From Ostrinia nubilalis (taxonomy: Eukaryota; Arthropoda; Insecta; Lepidoptera; Crambidae), in NCBI RefSeq assembly GCF_963855985.1, contig NC_087118.1:6386001-6450000 (forward strand): a stretch of DNA of 64,000 bases. The letters run 5' to 3'. The position numbers and the translations under genes are program-made. The notes beneath the pieces are model-generated. The model ran no database searches. It had not been told where the DNA came from and saw only the letters and a list, made by a program, of their open reading frames with translations. Position 1 is the stretch's first letter; each line of letters begins with the position of its first letter. Shown one piece after another: positions 1 through 11,073 of this stretch.

Positions 1-153
1 CATGCAATGGATTGGTTCAATGTGTACAGAACCCAACACATTTTACATCGCACAGTGAAACTTTGATTGATTTGGTGTGTACTGATATGAAGGGATGTTG
101 TGTCCTAGTAGATCATATGCATGACCTAGGTAATCACGCGTTTATAGTATGTA
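1..153 (+). pseudogene. LINE endonuclease domain, C-terminal remnant
   Basis: Reading in the frame that begins near base 15 gives an open stretch with the motifs PTHFT, SETLIDLVCTD and DLGNHAFIVC. This is the usual end of an APE-type endonuclease in LINEs, where a Ser-x-x-Ile-Asp-Leu strand and the final Asp-His region help form the nicking site. The frame is broken near base 154 by inserted DNA and resumes at about 289, upstream of the reverse transcriptase. Most of the domain lies outside the window. Confidence 0.6.
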
Positions 154-288
154 GTTTATAGTTTATAGTGGTAGGGTAAAAAGATTATGAGACATGTAGA
201 GGCTCCTTAAGAGCATATGACGATTTGTAAGAACTATTTATTAGTCTAAACAAATAAAGAAATTTTGACTTTGACTTTTGACTTTAGT
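154..288 (+). repeat. Truncated retroelement 3' tail inside the LINE
   Basis: Between the endonuclease and the linker to the reverse transcriptase sits about 135 bases with several stops, ending in AATAAAG followed by repeats of TTTTGACTTTGAC. Such an AATAAA plus TTGACTT tail is typical of 3' ends of lepidopteran LINE or SINE copies. It looks like a heavily 5'-truncated insertion. The exact ends and target duplication are not clear. Confidence 0.45.
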
Positions 289-1431
289 GTAAACGTCAGG
301 AAATTCAAACCAAAACCAATAAAATTGAGACGCCGAGCTATTGGGGATATACATGAGGAGTTATTTAGAGAACAAATCGTAGGTTTAAATTGGGATCGCA
401 TATGTAATCTGTTTGATGTGAATGAAATGGTTCAGGTATTTAATTGGTTTGTGATAAATATGTTTGACATACATGCGCCGTTGAAAACTGTTAATGTGAG
501 ATTTCATCAATATCCATGGCTTACATATAATATTAAATTGATGATGAAAAGGCGGGATGAGGCTTGGGAAAGGGCGCGTCTATCTGGACGCATCGAGCAT
601 AAAGAATATTATAGGGATCTTAAGCGCTGTGTGAGTCAGGCAATGGACAGGGAGAAACAGGTTTATTTTGATCAATACATCAATAACAAAACTAATGACC
701 CCCGAGTCGTATGGTCCCATATAAAAAAACATGTACGTCTTAAAACAACACTTGACAATCCAGGCTCTCTCTGTAGCGATCCCAATCTTATTAATAATCA
801 TTTTTTTAACGTGCCTGGTGATGATAGCGTTGACATATCCCAACTGACTTTTTTTGAATTTAACTGTATCGTTGCGAATCAATTTGACATACAACCTGTA
901 AAGGAAATCGACATTCTAAAAGTATTGAAAAGTTTAAAATCAAATGCCGTAGGATTAGACAGTGTTACTCTTGACATGATATTGCTGACTTTGCCGCAAT
1001 CTCTTTCAGTGATAACGGCTATAGTGAACTGTTCTATTACCACAGGTGTTTTCCCTAGGGACTGGCAGAAAGCGCTAATCAAGCCAATACCAAAAAAAAC
1101 GCTACCAACATCTTTGTCTGATTTACGCCCTGTCAGTATACTGCCGTGTTTATCTAAAGTTCTGGAGAGAGTTGTGTCGGATCAAGTGAAAAATTTCTTG
1201 GAACAAAATGATATACTCCCACATAAACAATCTGGCTTTCGTAAGGCTCATAGCACCGCAACGGCTCTGCTCCAGGTAGTCGATGATGTGCTGGCTGCTC
1301 AGGACAGTGGGGAGGGCACTGTGTTGACCTTATTAGACTTCTCGAGAGCTTTTGACTGCATAAGTGTCCCGCTGCTATTGGCCAAGCTGCATTACTATGG
1401 TTTCAGTCCACATGCGATGAGATGGTTTTAA
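289..1431 (+). pseudogene. LINE reverse transcriptase, N-terminal half
   Basis: Open frame of about 380 codons. It runs from the linker after the endonuclease through reverse transcriptase motifs: KSNAVGLDS, a fingers block ending in ALIKPIPK, LRPVSILPCLSKVLERVV, QSGFRKAHST and the first catalytic Asp motif LLDFSRAFD near residue 365. It ends at a stop after the sequence MRWF, where related proteins continue with a conserved turn and then GVPQG. The next part is in another frame (from 1422), so a small deletion or frameshift lies at about 1420-1435. No ATG is needed here, because the frame is the continuation of a longer ORF2. Confidence 0.8.
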
Positions 1432-2041
1432 CAGATGATGGGGGTACTACACGAGTATCGGACCAAGTGGCTGTTGGTCGAGGAGTCCCACAGGGTTCAA
1501 TTTTGGGCCCACTTCTGTTCATCATCTATAGTGCGGACGTAACTAACCATATTAAGAATTGTAAATATCACATTTACGCTGATGACATTCAACTGTATAT
1601 ATCAAGTAAACCAAAAGATATTTGTGAAGCTGTTGTCAATCTAAATGAGGATCTTGATCGGATAGCTAGTTGGGCTAAGTGCAATTCCCTGGTATTAAAT
1701 GGGAGCAAGTCCAAATATATGATATTGGGTTCTAAAGATCAGTTAAGAAAGATCACAAACAGGGGAGTTAGAGTTTTGATTAAGGGGGAATCAATAGAAA
1801 GGGTTACAGAGGCGAAAAACTTGGGACTCCTTATGGATGAGGAATTGCGCTTTGAGAAACATATCAATAATACAATAGGGAACTGTTATTATAGACTTAA
1901 AGTGTTATACCAAATACGTAAATATCTGACCATTGAAAATCGTATTAGGTTGTGCGACTCTTTAGTTCTTTCTAAATTTAATTACATGGACGTGGTTTAT
2001 GGACCTCGGCTGCTGTCGCGCACCAAACAAGCTATCCAACG
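1422..2041 (+). pseudogene. LINE reverse transcriptase, second half up to the insertion
   Basis: It continues the previous fragment in a different frame. It contains GVPQGSILGPLLF, the catalytic YADD motif near residue 51, and the thumb-region pattern EAKNLGLLMDEELRFEKHI. The frame runs straight into the LTR at 2042, and the last LINE codons are in the CAACG target duplication. The C-terminal 130 residues are at 9757-10152. Confidence 0.8.
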
Positions 2042-2205
2042 TGTGGTGTACTACTACACAAATAAAGAGTGTGCGCTATGGCAACACTGACTAGTACGGC
2101 GCGGTGGGGAGTCAGTCGTAGTCGGGCCGCCACACGGGACGGACGTCAGTGCTTGCACTAGCTTACACAGTGAACATATACCAGTGTTTTATTTAAAACA
2201 CCACA
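2042..2205 (+). repeat. 5' LTR of the LARD-like element
   Basis: A 164-bp LTR with the ends TGTGGTGT and ACACCACA. An AATAAA signal lies about 20 bases in. It matches the 3' LTR at 9579-9756 closely, apart from 14 extra bases in the 3' copy after GAGTGTGC. Confidence 0.88.
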
Positions 2206-2206
2206 A

Positions 2207-2219
2207 TGGCGACGAGGAT
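2207..2219 (+). promoter_or_regulatory. Primer-binding site, tRNA-Ser(GCT)-like
   Basis: TGGCGACGAGGAT begins one base after the 5' LTR. It is complementary to the 3' end of insect serine tRNA with anticodon GCT (…ATCCTCGTCGCCA, from general knowledge of that tRNA). This fixes the orientation of the element. Confidence 0.7.
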
Positions 2220-2833
2220 AAAAGTGAGTAATTAATAATTTTAATGATTATAATATACCCAAAAAATAAAATAAAATAAAAGGGAGGTAGCTACAATCAT
2301 TATACTTACAGAATGTACATTCACAGTCTATTTGCCGATTATTATTTATCAAAATCATTATTATTATCGACATCAAGTCAATTAATATTTAATTTTGCAA
2401 ACAATACCAAACCTACAAACCCATAGTAATATTGATTTTGATTTTGTTGCGCGTACGCATGAGTCACAGATGTTATGTTGATTAGCAAACTCGTTACTTA
2501 CCAAAAGTAAATCATGATCATTATTGAGCCCGCCAGATATCGACTTTTGACGCAGACGATATTATGTCTGCCCACCAGTTGAAGGGTACCTATTTAAACT
2601 GTAATTTGCAATGCCACTGAGACTCGTTTTGATCATCATTCCTTATCGAACTAAATAATTTATATTAATACAATGATCGTATTCCTGAACGAATTAAATT
2701 GTTTCACTACAATGAAATATACGTAATATGAGTAGGTTACCTCCTGTTTGCATCAATGCTACCTATAAAACGAGACAAGATAGTGTATTGTCAAGAAATT
2801 ATGATAATCTGATTGGGTATAATATAATCATAA
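2220..2833. other. LARD interior, no gene recognised
   Basis: AT-rich DNA following the primer-binding site. I see no long open frame, zinc-knuckle or protease motif. It is probably the untranslated leader of the element. Confidence 0.4.
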
Positions 2834-3066
2834 ATAATAAACAAAGCAAGTAGTGAATTGCTAATACGGAATAATAAACAAAGCAAGTAGTGAATTGCTA
2901 ATATGGAATAATAAACAAAGCAAGTAGTGAATTGCTAATACGGAATAATAAACAAAGCAAGTAGTGAATTGCTAATATGGAATAATAAACAAAGCAAGTA
3001 GTGAATTGCTAATACGGAATAATAAACAAAGCAAGTAGTGAATTGCTAATATGGAATAATAAACAA
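2834..3066 (+). repeat. 37-bp minisatellite, about 6 copies
   Basis: Six tandem units of 37 bp, each containing AACAAAGCAAGTAGTGAATT. Units alternate between …ATACGGA and …ATATGGA endings, so the array is really three copies of a 74-bp dimer. It lies within the interior of the LARD-like element. Confidence 0.9.
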
Positions 3067-4008
3067 ACTTCATTTATATTCACGTAATAATGAACTCGGA
3101 GATTATTATTAGCACCAAGTATCAGTGTGTTATTAAATCAAGTATCAGTGTATTATTAAAGGGTTTTAGTACAAAGTATCAGTCTGAGTTCCATACAACG
3201 ACACGAGACAAGATAATAATTTATTGTCACGTAGAAAATATTCAAAAATGAAAGTTGTGAAATTCATAAGTGGTCTTAAAGTATATCTATCCTCCTGGTA
3301 TCGTTGTGTGTTTGAGTTTCATGTAATAATTGCACCATAATATAGGTTTATTATGGTGTCTGAAAATGATACATTTATTATAGTAAAGTATATAGATTTA
3401 TTTATTTACTTTAAATGCAAGTGAGCTTACAGATAAATCCTAAGCGCTCACATTGTCAATTTAAATTACATATTCATTTAATTAATTGCACACTAAGCGT
3501 TTAAAAAGGTCTTAAAACTAAATCTGTACAAACATCTAATATTAGTAAGTACCTACTTATATCTATTTAAGGTTAGTAGACAAAAAAAAATATCATAATT
3601 TATTACAAAGTACCTACTCCAACGAACTGATATGACCCGAGACAAGATAATATTTTAAACTTTCATGATATTAAGAGGATTTCCCGTCAAAAAAAAAAAT
3701 AGAAGTATTGTATCAGAAAAAAAAACGAGGCAAGTTGTGAATTGTCAGAGACAAGCTATGAACCGTCAAAAAAGTAAAACAATATCTCACACAGTACAAA
3801 CGGCTGTTTGTGTTGGTCTCGTTTTTCTTTTTGAAATTGTGATGATGTGATGATTTATGATTGATGAAGAGATGTGGTAACCATTAAATTTGACGTAGCC
3901 TAGAATATCTATTATAAAAAAAAAATGGACGTGACTATCGAAAATATTCACAAGGTACCTACAGTACTGTATCACGCGCACAAGTGATAGGTTGTCAACT
4001 GATCTCTG

Positions 4009-4191
4009 TCACGTTAGAAGTAATATGGTAGACGTCAGCAGTGTGACGGTGAGCCAGTGAATCGTGCATACGGCACTCATAAAGGTGATATACAAGTACA
4101 GCGTGCCCATAATCATCAAGTTCTCGACATTGCAACCGATCTGTGCTTGATTCTGAAAACAACTAAGAATTAGTATTGTCAGACAAACCAA
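4009..4191 (-). other. Short hydrophobic open frame with a splice-acceptor-like start
   Basis: On the minus strand, a run ATTCTTAGTTGTTTTCAG at about 4158-4175 resembles a 3' splice site. It is followed by about 49 open codons, rich in Leu, Ile and Thr, with one likely membrane segment (LYLYITFMSAV…TLLTSTILLL), then a stop. I do not recognise it. It may be chance or a piece of captured gene. Confidence 0.2.
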
Positions 4192-4221
4192 AAAAAAAAA
4201 AAATGGCGTTTACCTACTTAG

Positions 4222-4422
4222 GTCCCACTAAAAAAGAACCTAATCGGTACACCTGTTTACTGTGTCAAATGTGAACTAGAGGACGGTACACAATTAAAGT
4301 CGTACCTACTCCATTTTGAAAAGTCAAACCAAATTGTTTATGCAGTTGACACAGCGCTGTATCGTTGGTCAGATGTAGATATCATAGCGTCTGACAAATA
4401 TGGTGATTGCATTGAATTTTAA
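4222..4422 (+). other. Unrecognised open frame with complex amino-acid composition
   Basis: After a CTACTTAG that could be a splice acceptor, 66 codons are open to a TAA at 4420. They have an unusual protein-like composition, with motifs such as GTPVYCVKCELEDG and ALYRWSDVDIIASDKYGD. There is no ATG at the start in this frame; an ATG at 4203 is in a different frame. No gag or pol similarity is evident. This could be a fragment of a captured gene or of an unfamiliar element. Confidence 0.25.
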
Positions 4423-4443
4423 GACATCAAATTATTATTCTTC

Positions 4444-4662
4444 TTGTTGTGTCCACAACAAAGCTATACAGTGTCAACCCAAAACTCCGCTTCAAGAGTA
4501 GTGTTGTCAATAGCATACATTAAATCTTCCCGCGTGCAGTTGATTGGGCACGCAGGGCACGACATCATGTGGTCCATCGACTGGAGAACACAACCACATT
4601 TTCACTCCAAGTTTGATACAAAGACGTTTAAAAGGCAGGATTGTAATAGTCATTTTGTATAG
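4444..4662 (+). other. Unrecognised 72-codon open frame
   Basis: Open from a TTG codon region to TAG at 4660. The residues are not low-complexity and include GHAGHDIMWSIDW, with several His and Trp residues. It lies 20 bases downstream of the previous open frame on the same strand, in another frame. I cannot name a family. The two together are the most gene-like part of the LARD interior. Confidence 0.2.
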
Positions 4663-5109
4663 CCAGGGATAAAGCCGATATTATATATTAGCCATCATGT
4701 GGAACGATTATAAACAAGCGATTTTCATCACAATAACTATTATCGAAAAATGGCAGTTGTTCCTTGGCACTGATGTTCGTTTTGTATATTGAAAAATACA
4801 ACTGATAACCACTTAGTAGCAGGGGTGCGATAATCACTAGTATGCACAAAATGATTAATTATCGACCGGTGCTAATAAATAATCGACGTTGTAAATCAAA
4901 ATTGCTAGTCGTGGAAGGACGTGATACATGTGGGAATAAAAAAGGGGTGGAAATTAATGGTGAAATGTTTGTATAATATATATTATAGCGATTGGAAAGG
5001 AAATCGTTAACTTAGATACACAATATTTTACAGTTATTTTGACTAATAACTACACTACTGAATCAACTTTGATGAAAATGAATGTTTTGAGATAGGTACA
5101 TACCTCTTC

Positions 5110-5175
5110 GCTCAGTAACCACTGAAAACTAGCGTTGTAGTGCTACGCACTGCGGCATTATGCTGAGTGGAAGCC
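5110..5175 (+). repeat. Fragment similar to the LINE 3' end at 10.8 kb
   Basis: The blocks CACTGAAAACTAGCGTTGT and CATTATGCTGAGTGG match, with substitutions, a pair of blocks with the same spacing at about 10846-10905. It is probably a decayed copy of the same retroelement tail. Confidence 0.3.
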
Positions 5176-5689
5176 CTATTTGGCATTATTACCAAATTAA
5201 TTTATACGCTGTCCAAATTTGTAATTTGCTGGTTTAATGTGCCAAATAAATATACCTATATTATTTCTTCTTATGAATAAAGAAGTCAATATAATTGTCA
5301 GCAAATTAAATTAAGTCAAATCTAATCAAATATTTTATTAGCAGAACCAATGTCACGATAATACGGGTGTCCAGTATCTGAGTCAGTTTCAATAATAATG
5401 TTCTACCGCGGATGGTACCGTTAGACATATTATAATATACAGACAAACTGTACAGACATTCGTACACTTAGCCTAATAAAACAAAAATATATACCTATCC
5501 TATGTGAATATTATGTTGGTATGCCAATAATACAATATTACATTATTACGAAAAAAAGATTGCTGTTCATTTAATTCTTCCCTGCTAAAATTTGAGAACG
5601 GCTGCACCGAATTGGATGCTCTTGGTTTTGATATGTTTGACATAGTCCAGTGACGCCTTAAATGGGAAAACAATATGGGTCTAGAACCA

Positions 5690-5844
5690 GTGATGATTCG
5701 ATGAAAATCGAAGCGCACTCGGTGCCGGTGGTGGTTTGGGAAACCAATCACTACCAAAATGGTTATAAAACCTGTAATGTTTGATGAAAATTGAAAGGCA
5801 CGCGGTGCCGGTGGTCGTTTTGAAAATCAAACGCTACCAAAATG
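5690..5844 (+). repeat. Tandem duplication of a ~75-bp unit
   Basis: Two adjacent diverged units share GATGAAAAT, GGTGCCGGTGGT and CTACCAAAATG in the same order (about 5690-5761 and 5776-5844). No function is apparent. Confidence 0.5.
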
Positions 5845-5862
5845 ATATTACATAATATATAT

Positions 5863-6555
5863 GTTACGGCTAAAGATAGATGCGAACATAAACTTAAGAT
5901 TAGCCGGCTAAACTTGAGTTTATCTTCGACGAGGTGTTAATGTTAGTTTCTTCTATCTTTAGCCGGCTAAACTTAAGTGTAACCGCAGGCCCTTGGCTAA
6001 AAATGTAGAAGGAAATGGAAAAGGAAACAATGTAATAATATTTACTATTTGGACACGAAAACTTTATTAATTAATAATCACTTTCATTACACATACTTTT
6101 ATGTACCTATGTAGGTATTCAAAATTACAATTATTACAATAACAAAATATTAATTACTTAAAACAATATCTAGGTACCTATCATTAAAATAAAATAATAA
6201 GGAACCATTTGGTCATTACAGAATCTTCTGTAGGTAGGTATTTAAAATTACAAAATAAAACAAAATAAAACTTCTTCAGTGTTAATTACTTAAAACAATA
6301 TCTAGTCACAATTGTTAAATAATATGGAGCTATTCGTTGTCTCCCCACCGCCCCCTCAAGCCCTCCGCCGGCCTGGCGCGCCCATCGAATACATTTTTAG
6401 CCGTTTCGTTTTGGCTAATGTGCACATTAGCCGGCTAAAGATGGAACATCACGACACAAACTAACATGTTATCGTACTTTAGCTGCTTCTCGAAGATAAA
6501 CTTAAGTTTAGCCGGCTAATCTTAAGTTTATGTTCATACCTATCTTTAGCCGTAA
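5863..6555. mobile_element. MITE with ~80-bp terminal inverted repeats
   Basis: The ends GTTACGGCTAAAGATAG and its reverse complement continue as inverted arms of about 80 bp, each containing the internal palindrome TTAGCCGGCTAA. Extra copies of the AGCCGGCTAAA block lie inside near 5960 and 6430. Flanking ATAT may be the target duplication. There is no coding capacity. The superfamily is not known to me. Confidence 0.75.
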
Positions 6556-7368
6556 CATATACATACAATACAGGGTGTTTCTTGTAAGGTGTCAAGCCGA
6601 AGGCAGGTGATAGGTGAGGACTAGACCTATCGATTTCACCCCCATGTATGTTCTACGATTTTTCATAGTTTAGAAGTTATCGTCAATTTTGTGATTTTTT
6701 CAAATTGTATGACCCAGTAGGCTTTAAATTTTTTTATCTTTTTTTTGGGTCGACTTTTCTCAGATTTCTTTTTTTTGACAGATTCCCTATTAATTGCAGA
6801 TTTTTGAAAAAAATAATCAACTTCCTATCTTTGATGCAAGATACAAAATTTTTGCTAGAAACATAAAAAATATGCTATTAGCGGAACATTCTAAAATTTT
6901 CAACTTAAAAGTAAAAAAAAAAAAAGAAATTCCATAGGTCCAAAATAATTTTAAAAACTGCGCAGTTTTCTGAACTTTCATAATAACACAAAAAAACATG
7001 TACTTAATAGGCCATTATTTTCTGTAATCGCTCCACTAATGTGGTAAGTCGGAGATTCCGTTACATGTTTTTGACTTTCTTAGGACTAACTAATGATTGC
7101 AATTCTCTAAGTTTACGTTACGTAGAACACATTTAAAGACAATAACTGAACAGAACATTTTTTTATCCACAACGAGGAATCTCTTGCCCTTCATCTGACC
7201 TGATGAAAACTGATGGATGATCAGCGAGCTTCACTCGGAATCCTAAACCACAGAGGAATTGGCTGTCCTAAATAGGTGGCCTTACCACTAGACCACAGTG
7301 GTGGTTGTTACTTTACGATTAAATTCGATATAACTACCTACATATTAGAGTGTGAGAGAAAGGGAAAG

Positions 7369-7512
<144 letters not shown>

Positions 7513-7536
7513 CAGAAATGGGTGTAATGATTTAAT

Positions 7537-7728
7537 TTAAAGTAAATGTTCATAATGTCCGCCGTTGACCTGAATGCACATTCGACAACGACGCAAAAAA
7601 AATCTTCGTAAAACCTTCTTCTTCATTTTAATTTGGTTTTGTGCTTCAGTCAGCTTTGTCCGCAGTTCATCAATATTTTCATATTCCCTATTGTATACCA
7701 GATGAAGGGCAAGAGCTTCCTCGTTGTG
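7537..7728 (-). pseudogene. Mariner/IS630-type transposase, C-terminal tail
   Basis: Sixty-three codons in frame up to a stop read with the pattern NREYENIDELRTKL, a basic stretch, RRCRMC and a terminal NGGHYEHLL. Many insect mariner-like transposases of the IS630/DDE_3 kind end in a Cys…NGGHFEHLL tail, so this is most simply the last part of such an enzyme, its catalytic domain having been lost. Both copies of the element keep this tail open. The TA target site fits the assignment. It cannot be active as it stands. Confidence 0.5.
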
Positions 7729-9177
7729 GATAAAACAATGTTCTGTTCAGTTATTGTCTCTAAATGTGTTCTACATAACGTAAACTTAAGGGATTGCAAA
7801 CATTACTTAGTCCTAAGAAAGTCAAAAACATGTAACGGAATCTCTGACTTACCACTTTAGTGGAGCGATTACAGAAAATAATGGCCTATTAAGTACATGT
7901 TTTTTTGTGTTATTATGAAAGTTCAGAAAACTGCGCAGTTATTAAAATTATTTTGGACCTATGGAATTTTGTTTTTTTTTTTTAACTTTTAAGTTGAAAA
8001 TTTTAGAATGTTCCGCTAAAAGCATATTTTTTATGTTTCTTGCAAAAATTTTGTATCTTGCATCAAAGATAGGAAGTTGATTATTTTTTTCAAAAATCTG
8101 CAATTAATAGGGAATCTGTCAAAAAAAAGAAATCTGAGAAAAGTCGACCCAAAAAAAAGATAAAAAATTTTAAAGCCTACTAGGTCATACAATTTGAAAA
8201 AATCACAAAATTAACGATAACTTCTAAACTATGAAAAATCGTAAAACATACATGGGGGTGAAATCGATAGGTCTAGTCCTCACCTATCACCTGCCTTCGG
8301 CTTGACACCTTACTAGAAACACCCTGTATAATATACAGCGTGACAGATCATTTTAGTTTCGAAAGGAATGGACATTTATAACTTCAAGTCTCATACATCA
8401 TAATTATGTCTAAAAAAATGCATATAACAACGATAGGAATTCATTAACTCGGTAGCATACAAATAATGAACGTTGAAAATAATTGTGTAATTATTCAACA
8501 GCGTTGTTATTCACTCGTAAGTGTCATTTATTGAGAAATTCAACAACATATTGAAGCCTTGTCAGCAAGCCTGTCAGTGAGACAGTAGCTTCACAGTTCA
8601 TATTTCATGGCAAAATAAAGACAAGTCTATGAAAAAGTGTGAGTGATGTGCCTGCCTACACATTTCAGATTACATAAGATTAACCTGTGGGAGTAGTGAA
8701 CGCACTATATTTTGTGCCACAAACTGTATAAAGGTAAATGATGAATATATAAAATACTAGTAAAGCCTTTAAAAGCGGCCCACAGAGGTGACTGAGTTTC
8801 TTGCGCTGCTTCTTCTCAGCACTGGCCCACTTACTGTTCCGAAGCAGTGGTAGATAAAACTTTATTTTTATTGTATTTTAACTAGATCAGCTGAGCTAGG
8901 ATGCGCACCCTGATGGAATCTTTCCATGATTTTAGACAACAGACGTATGGGCTTATCATTCAAAGTTTATAAAAAGTTTATCATGGCGCGCATCCTAGGC
9001 CTACACTAAGGAAATTAAAATTGTAAGAAAAATAATTGACATATTAATTTGAGATACCTACCTATCTTGTGGGAAATTCGTAATGTAATAAGTGGACACA
9101 CCTACTATTTATTAACTTATTTGAGGTCAAATAATAATGTGTTGTGATGTTTGAGTCTAATATTTTATTTGATAAAT

Positions 9178-9490
9178 TGGCTATTTTGTCCAAAAATGGT
9201 TGAATATTAATTTGACCTTTTGATTTGTTTCAATCTAATTGAAAAGAAGATGTGTAACGTGTCAGGAAATTGAATAAGCAAAATATATATGTGTAATTTG
9301 TAAGCTCATAGAAAGTACTTACTAATTAAGTATTACAGATCATTAATGGGCTATTGTCCAAAGATGGTTGAATATTTTGACCTTTTGACTTGTTTCAATT
9401 TAATTGAAAGGAAGATGAGTAACGTGTCAGGAAATTGAATAAGCAAAATATTTGTGTATAATTTGTAAGCTTATAGAAAGTACCTACTTA
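9178..9490 (+). repeat. Tandem duplication of ~170 bp in the LARD interior
   Basis: Two consecutive diverged copies (about 9178-9325 and 9349-9490) share the blocks GGTTGAATATT, TTTGACCTTTTGA, GTAACGTGTCAGGAAATTG and TCATAGAAAGTAC or TTATAGAAAGTAC. They lie just upstream of the polypurine tract. Confidence 0.75.
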
Positions 9491-9568
9491 CTAGTTACTA
9501 CAAACCAATGTACCTTAATTTAGTAGTAGTATTAATTATAATATAGCTTGTCTCGAATCAAATAAAAT

Positions 9569-9578
9569 AAGGAAGAGA
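9569..9578 (+). promoter_or_regulatory. Polypurine tract of the LARD-like element
   Basis: AAGGAAGAGA directly precedes the 3' LTR start at 9579, the expected position for the plus-strand primer. This agrees with the orientation given by the primer-binding site. Confidence 0.7.
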
Positions 9579-9756
9579 TGTGGTGTACTACTACACAAAT
9601 AAAGAGTGTGCGGCGCACACTGTGCGCTATGGCAACACTGACTAGTACGGCGCGGTGGGGAGTCAGTCGTAGTCGGGCCGCCACACGGGACGGACGTCAG
9701 TGCTTGCACTAGCTTACACAGTGAACATATACCAGTGTTTTATTTAAGACACCACA
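9579..9756 (+). repeat. 3' LTR of the LARD-like element
   Basis: A 178-bp copy of the 5' LTR with the same TGTGGTGT/ACACCACA ends. It differs mainly by 14 extra bases (GGCGCACACTGTGC), and is followed by the target duplication CAACG. Confidence 0.88.
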
Positions 9757-10152
9757 CAACGTATGCAAAATTCATGTGCCCGTTTTTGTTTCTCGATCCC
9801 GCCAAGAGCACACGTTACGCCATATTTAAACAATTCTAAAATATTAAAACTGAACTCACGGAGGGCGTTGCACTTTGCTACATTGCTTTTTGGTACAATA
9901 AAGCACAATGTTCCGACTTATCTACTGGAGAAACTAGTTTGGACTCGGGAAGTCCACTCGCACCAGACCCGTCGCTCCGGCAGCGCTCTCATCCTTCCCC
10001 CGCACCGAACCGTTGCCTTCCGGGGTAGTTTCAGGTTTGCCGCTTCCAAGTGCTGGAATGACTTGCCACCGCCATTGCGTAGTCTAAAAACAATAAGCAC
10101 TTTTAAAAAAAAGTACAGGGAACACGTTTTTAGTACACAATTATTATCGTAG
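9757..10152 (+). pseudogene. LINE reverse transcriptase, C-terminal part after the insertion
   Basis: This continues in frame from 2041 once the LTR element is removed. It shows the usual LINE ORF2 tail: HVTPYL, a SRRALHF stretch, VPTYLLE, then FRFAASKCWNDLPPPLRS and FKKKYREHV before the stop. This region follows the thumb of the polymerase and is conserved in Jockey/CR1-like elements. Together with 1-2041 it forms one disrupted ORF2. Confidence 0.85.
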
Positions 10153-10815
10153 GTAACTTGTATCCATACCTCAAGTTTCCAGACAAACTAGCACGGGGGT
10201 AGGTAGGTCACCGATCATCGTATTTAGGACTGTAGTAGCTTGACTTGATTTAATTTTGACTTCTCATAGAACTGACCCTCTCCTCTCGACATAGCATTTA
10301 AGCACCACTATGATTGTATACAATTAATTGAAATCGTAATAACAACTATCTGACATGATTATTTTTAAATATGCGTAAATGAATTTTATATAATTAATTT
10401 GATCTGACACTGATGTATTTTATTTTGTTTATTTATTATTTTTGTATTGTGGGTATGCGATGCGACTAAAGAGCTCAAGATTATGGGCCAAACTGATTTA
10501 ACTGATGCTATGAATAGCCACAACCACGCAGAATGACTCGATCGATCGAGACTGTTTTGCGGACGTCTAGACACACACAATCACAGTATACACAAACGCA
10601 CTTTAATACATTACAATTTATTATTATAATTATGTACACACACACAGTTTTGTTTTTTAAATATTATCTTTTTATTTATAAATATCTTATCACATCTTTT
10701 CTACTTCGTCTATATCGTATATTATTATTTTCTACTACGTCTGTATTTACACTTAAAATTTATACGCGCACTATTATTATTATTTATGTATGTATATTTT
10801 ATGCAGTATAGGTTA
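10153..10815 (+). other. LINE 3' untranslated region and AT-rich DNA
   Basis: The bases after the ORF2 stop are AT-rich with no open frame. The LINE 3' UTR probably ends before 10450, but no clear tail marks it. The rest to 10815 holds short CA runs and nothing I can name. Confidence 0.4.
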
Positions 10816-11073
10816 GTGTCCGTGACTCTCACTCGGCATGGGGCACACTGAAAACCAGCGTCGTGGCTTCCCTCACCGGGGGCCACGGCATATGCTGAGT
10901 GGGGTCCCATTGCGATGGGCATCGCTGTGCGACAGGGTGGCACTGCTTAGTTTACTAAACTTGCTCATTCATTGTATGTTTTATGTCACCTCTGTCTTAT
11001 TTGCTTTTTTTTTTATTTCACCTCTTTTGTCTTTTGTGATGTCCATGGCAATAAATGTTTCTTTCTTTCTTTC
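10816..11073 (+). mobile_element. LINE 3' end with AATAAA and a (CTTT)n tail
   Basis: It contains GGGTGGCACTGCTTAGTTTAC, TGTGATGTCCATGGC, AATAAATGTTTC and then CTTTCTTTCTTTC, after which gypsy-E coding sequence resumes. The same ordered blocks appear on the minus strand at 39954-40143. It is a 5'-truncated copy of a retroelement with a CTTT tail. I cannot name the clade, and the 5' limit is approximate. Confidence 0.6.

Larger units (their letters stand above)
1..2041 (+). mobile_element. LINE (non-LTR retrotransposon), 5' part of a split copy
   Basis: This segment carries the end of an endonuclease domain followed by a reverse transcriptase, and it stops abruptly at 2041 where an LTR element begins. 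The missing C-terminal part resumes at 9757, after the duplicated target CAACG (2037-2041 and 9757-9761). Removing the 7.7-kb insert restores an open frame through the junction. The polymerase motifs (LRPVSILPCLSK, SGFRKAHST, FSRAFD, GVPQGSILGPLLF, YADD) fit the Jockey/CR1 group of LINEs; I cannot assign the clade exactly. The copy continues beyond the left edge of the window. Confidence 0.85.

Noticed and set aside
2834..3066. CRISPR-like regular array
   Set aside because: Tandem 37-bp units without unique spacers.
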